From the NCBI GenBank assembly GCA_034438015.1, contig DAOTTD010000269.1, forward strand, positions 1 through 5,989: a stretch of 5,989 nt of DNA, read 5' to 3'. This document shows positions 5,885 to 5,989 of the stretch, piece after piece. The DNA comes from JACDAE01 sp034438015 (GTDB lineage Bacteria > Chloroflexota > Ktedonobacteria > Ktedonobacterales > Ktedonobacteraceae). Positions within the stretch are counted from its first letter, which is position 1. Each line of letters opens with the position of its first letter. The position numbers and the translations under genes are program-made. The notes under the pieces are model-generated. The model worked only from the letters and a program-made list of their open reading frames with translations. It made no database searches and was not told where the DNA came from.

Positions 5885-5989
5885 TTAAGAGGTGGTAGGA
5901 ACACGGGAGGTCAACACTTCCAGGAACGACCAGAGATGGTCCGTCAGCCCCAGAGCCATGGCCGGAGACTGCTGTCGATACCGACGCAC
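5885..5989 (-). CDS. Transposase C-terminal end, cut by the window edge
   Basis: Reading the - strand from the right edge gives 34 residues and a TAA stop. The segment RRYRQQSPAMALGLTDHLWS carries the S/T-P-A-M-x-x-G-L-T-D-H-x-W signature found at the C-terminus of many DDE-type transposases, for example IS1-like ones with the TPAMEAGL-DHVW ending. The catalytic domain would lie to the right, outside the window, so neither intactness nor the IS family can be judged. The gene points towards the permease gene, with about 285 bases between its stop and the permease start. The insertion element's end should therefore lie somewhere in 5800-5884, upstream of the permease gene, where it could affect expression. 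No terminal inverted repeat can be confirmed without the other end. Confidence 0.7.
   Translation of the reverse strand: MRRYRQQSPAMALGLTDHLWSFLEVLTSRVPTTS

Overview
The window reads as a piece of a moderately GC-rich bacterial chromosome. It carries three typical enzyme-like genes on the + strand, one AT-richer hypothetical gene, a convergent lactate permease gene on the - strand, and the tail of a transposase at the right edge. Strong Shine-Dalgarno sites, an ATGA start/stop overlap and short intergenic gaps are all bacterial. The gene types and the dispersed G/C-rich palindromes would suit a large, repeat-rich genome such as a Ktedonobacteria-like Chloroflexota. That placement is inference only, since no rRNA or marker gene is present.

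Left part (1-933): a cysteine hydrolase of the isochorismatase-like superfamily (231-764) has a complete Asp/Lys/Cys triad. A G/C-rich palindromic repeat unit occurs three times around it: once in its leader (147-173), and twice in opposite orientation in the gap downstream (779-807 and 850-873), where the two copies form a large inverted repeat.

Middle (934-2661): a two-gene operon encodes a DinB-superfamily four-helix-bundle protein of ClbS/DfsB type, followed through a 4-base ATGA overlap by a YcaQ/AlkX-type winged-helix DNA glycosylase homologue that keeps the Q-x-D motif. Known members of both families act against DNA alkylation or interstrand crosslinks, so the pair could be a compact genotoxin-resistance unit. 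This is the most interesting hypothesis in the window. A hairpin that includes the second gene's stop codon closes the operon.

Right-middle (2662-3874): an AT-richer gene encodes a DUF6602-like protein with a PD-(D/E)xK-like core (an acidic residue followed by E-V-K). Its composition differs sharply from its neighbours, which suggests horizontal acquisition. It ends at a perfect 15-bp stem-loop that separates it from the convergent permease gene.

Right (3875-5989): a full-length LctP/LldP-type lactate permease on the - strand has a consensus ribosome binding site and a perfect 16-bp dyad immediately upstream of it. Beyond lie an AT-rich stretch with a TTGACA/TGTCAA dyad and the C-terminal 34 codons of a DDE-type transposase running off the window on the - strand. 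I see no tRNA, rRNA, CRISPR array or riboswitch that I can support.
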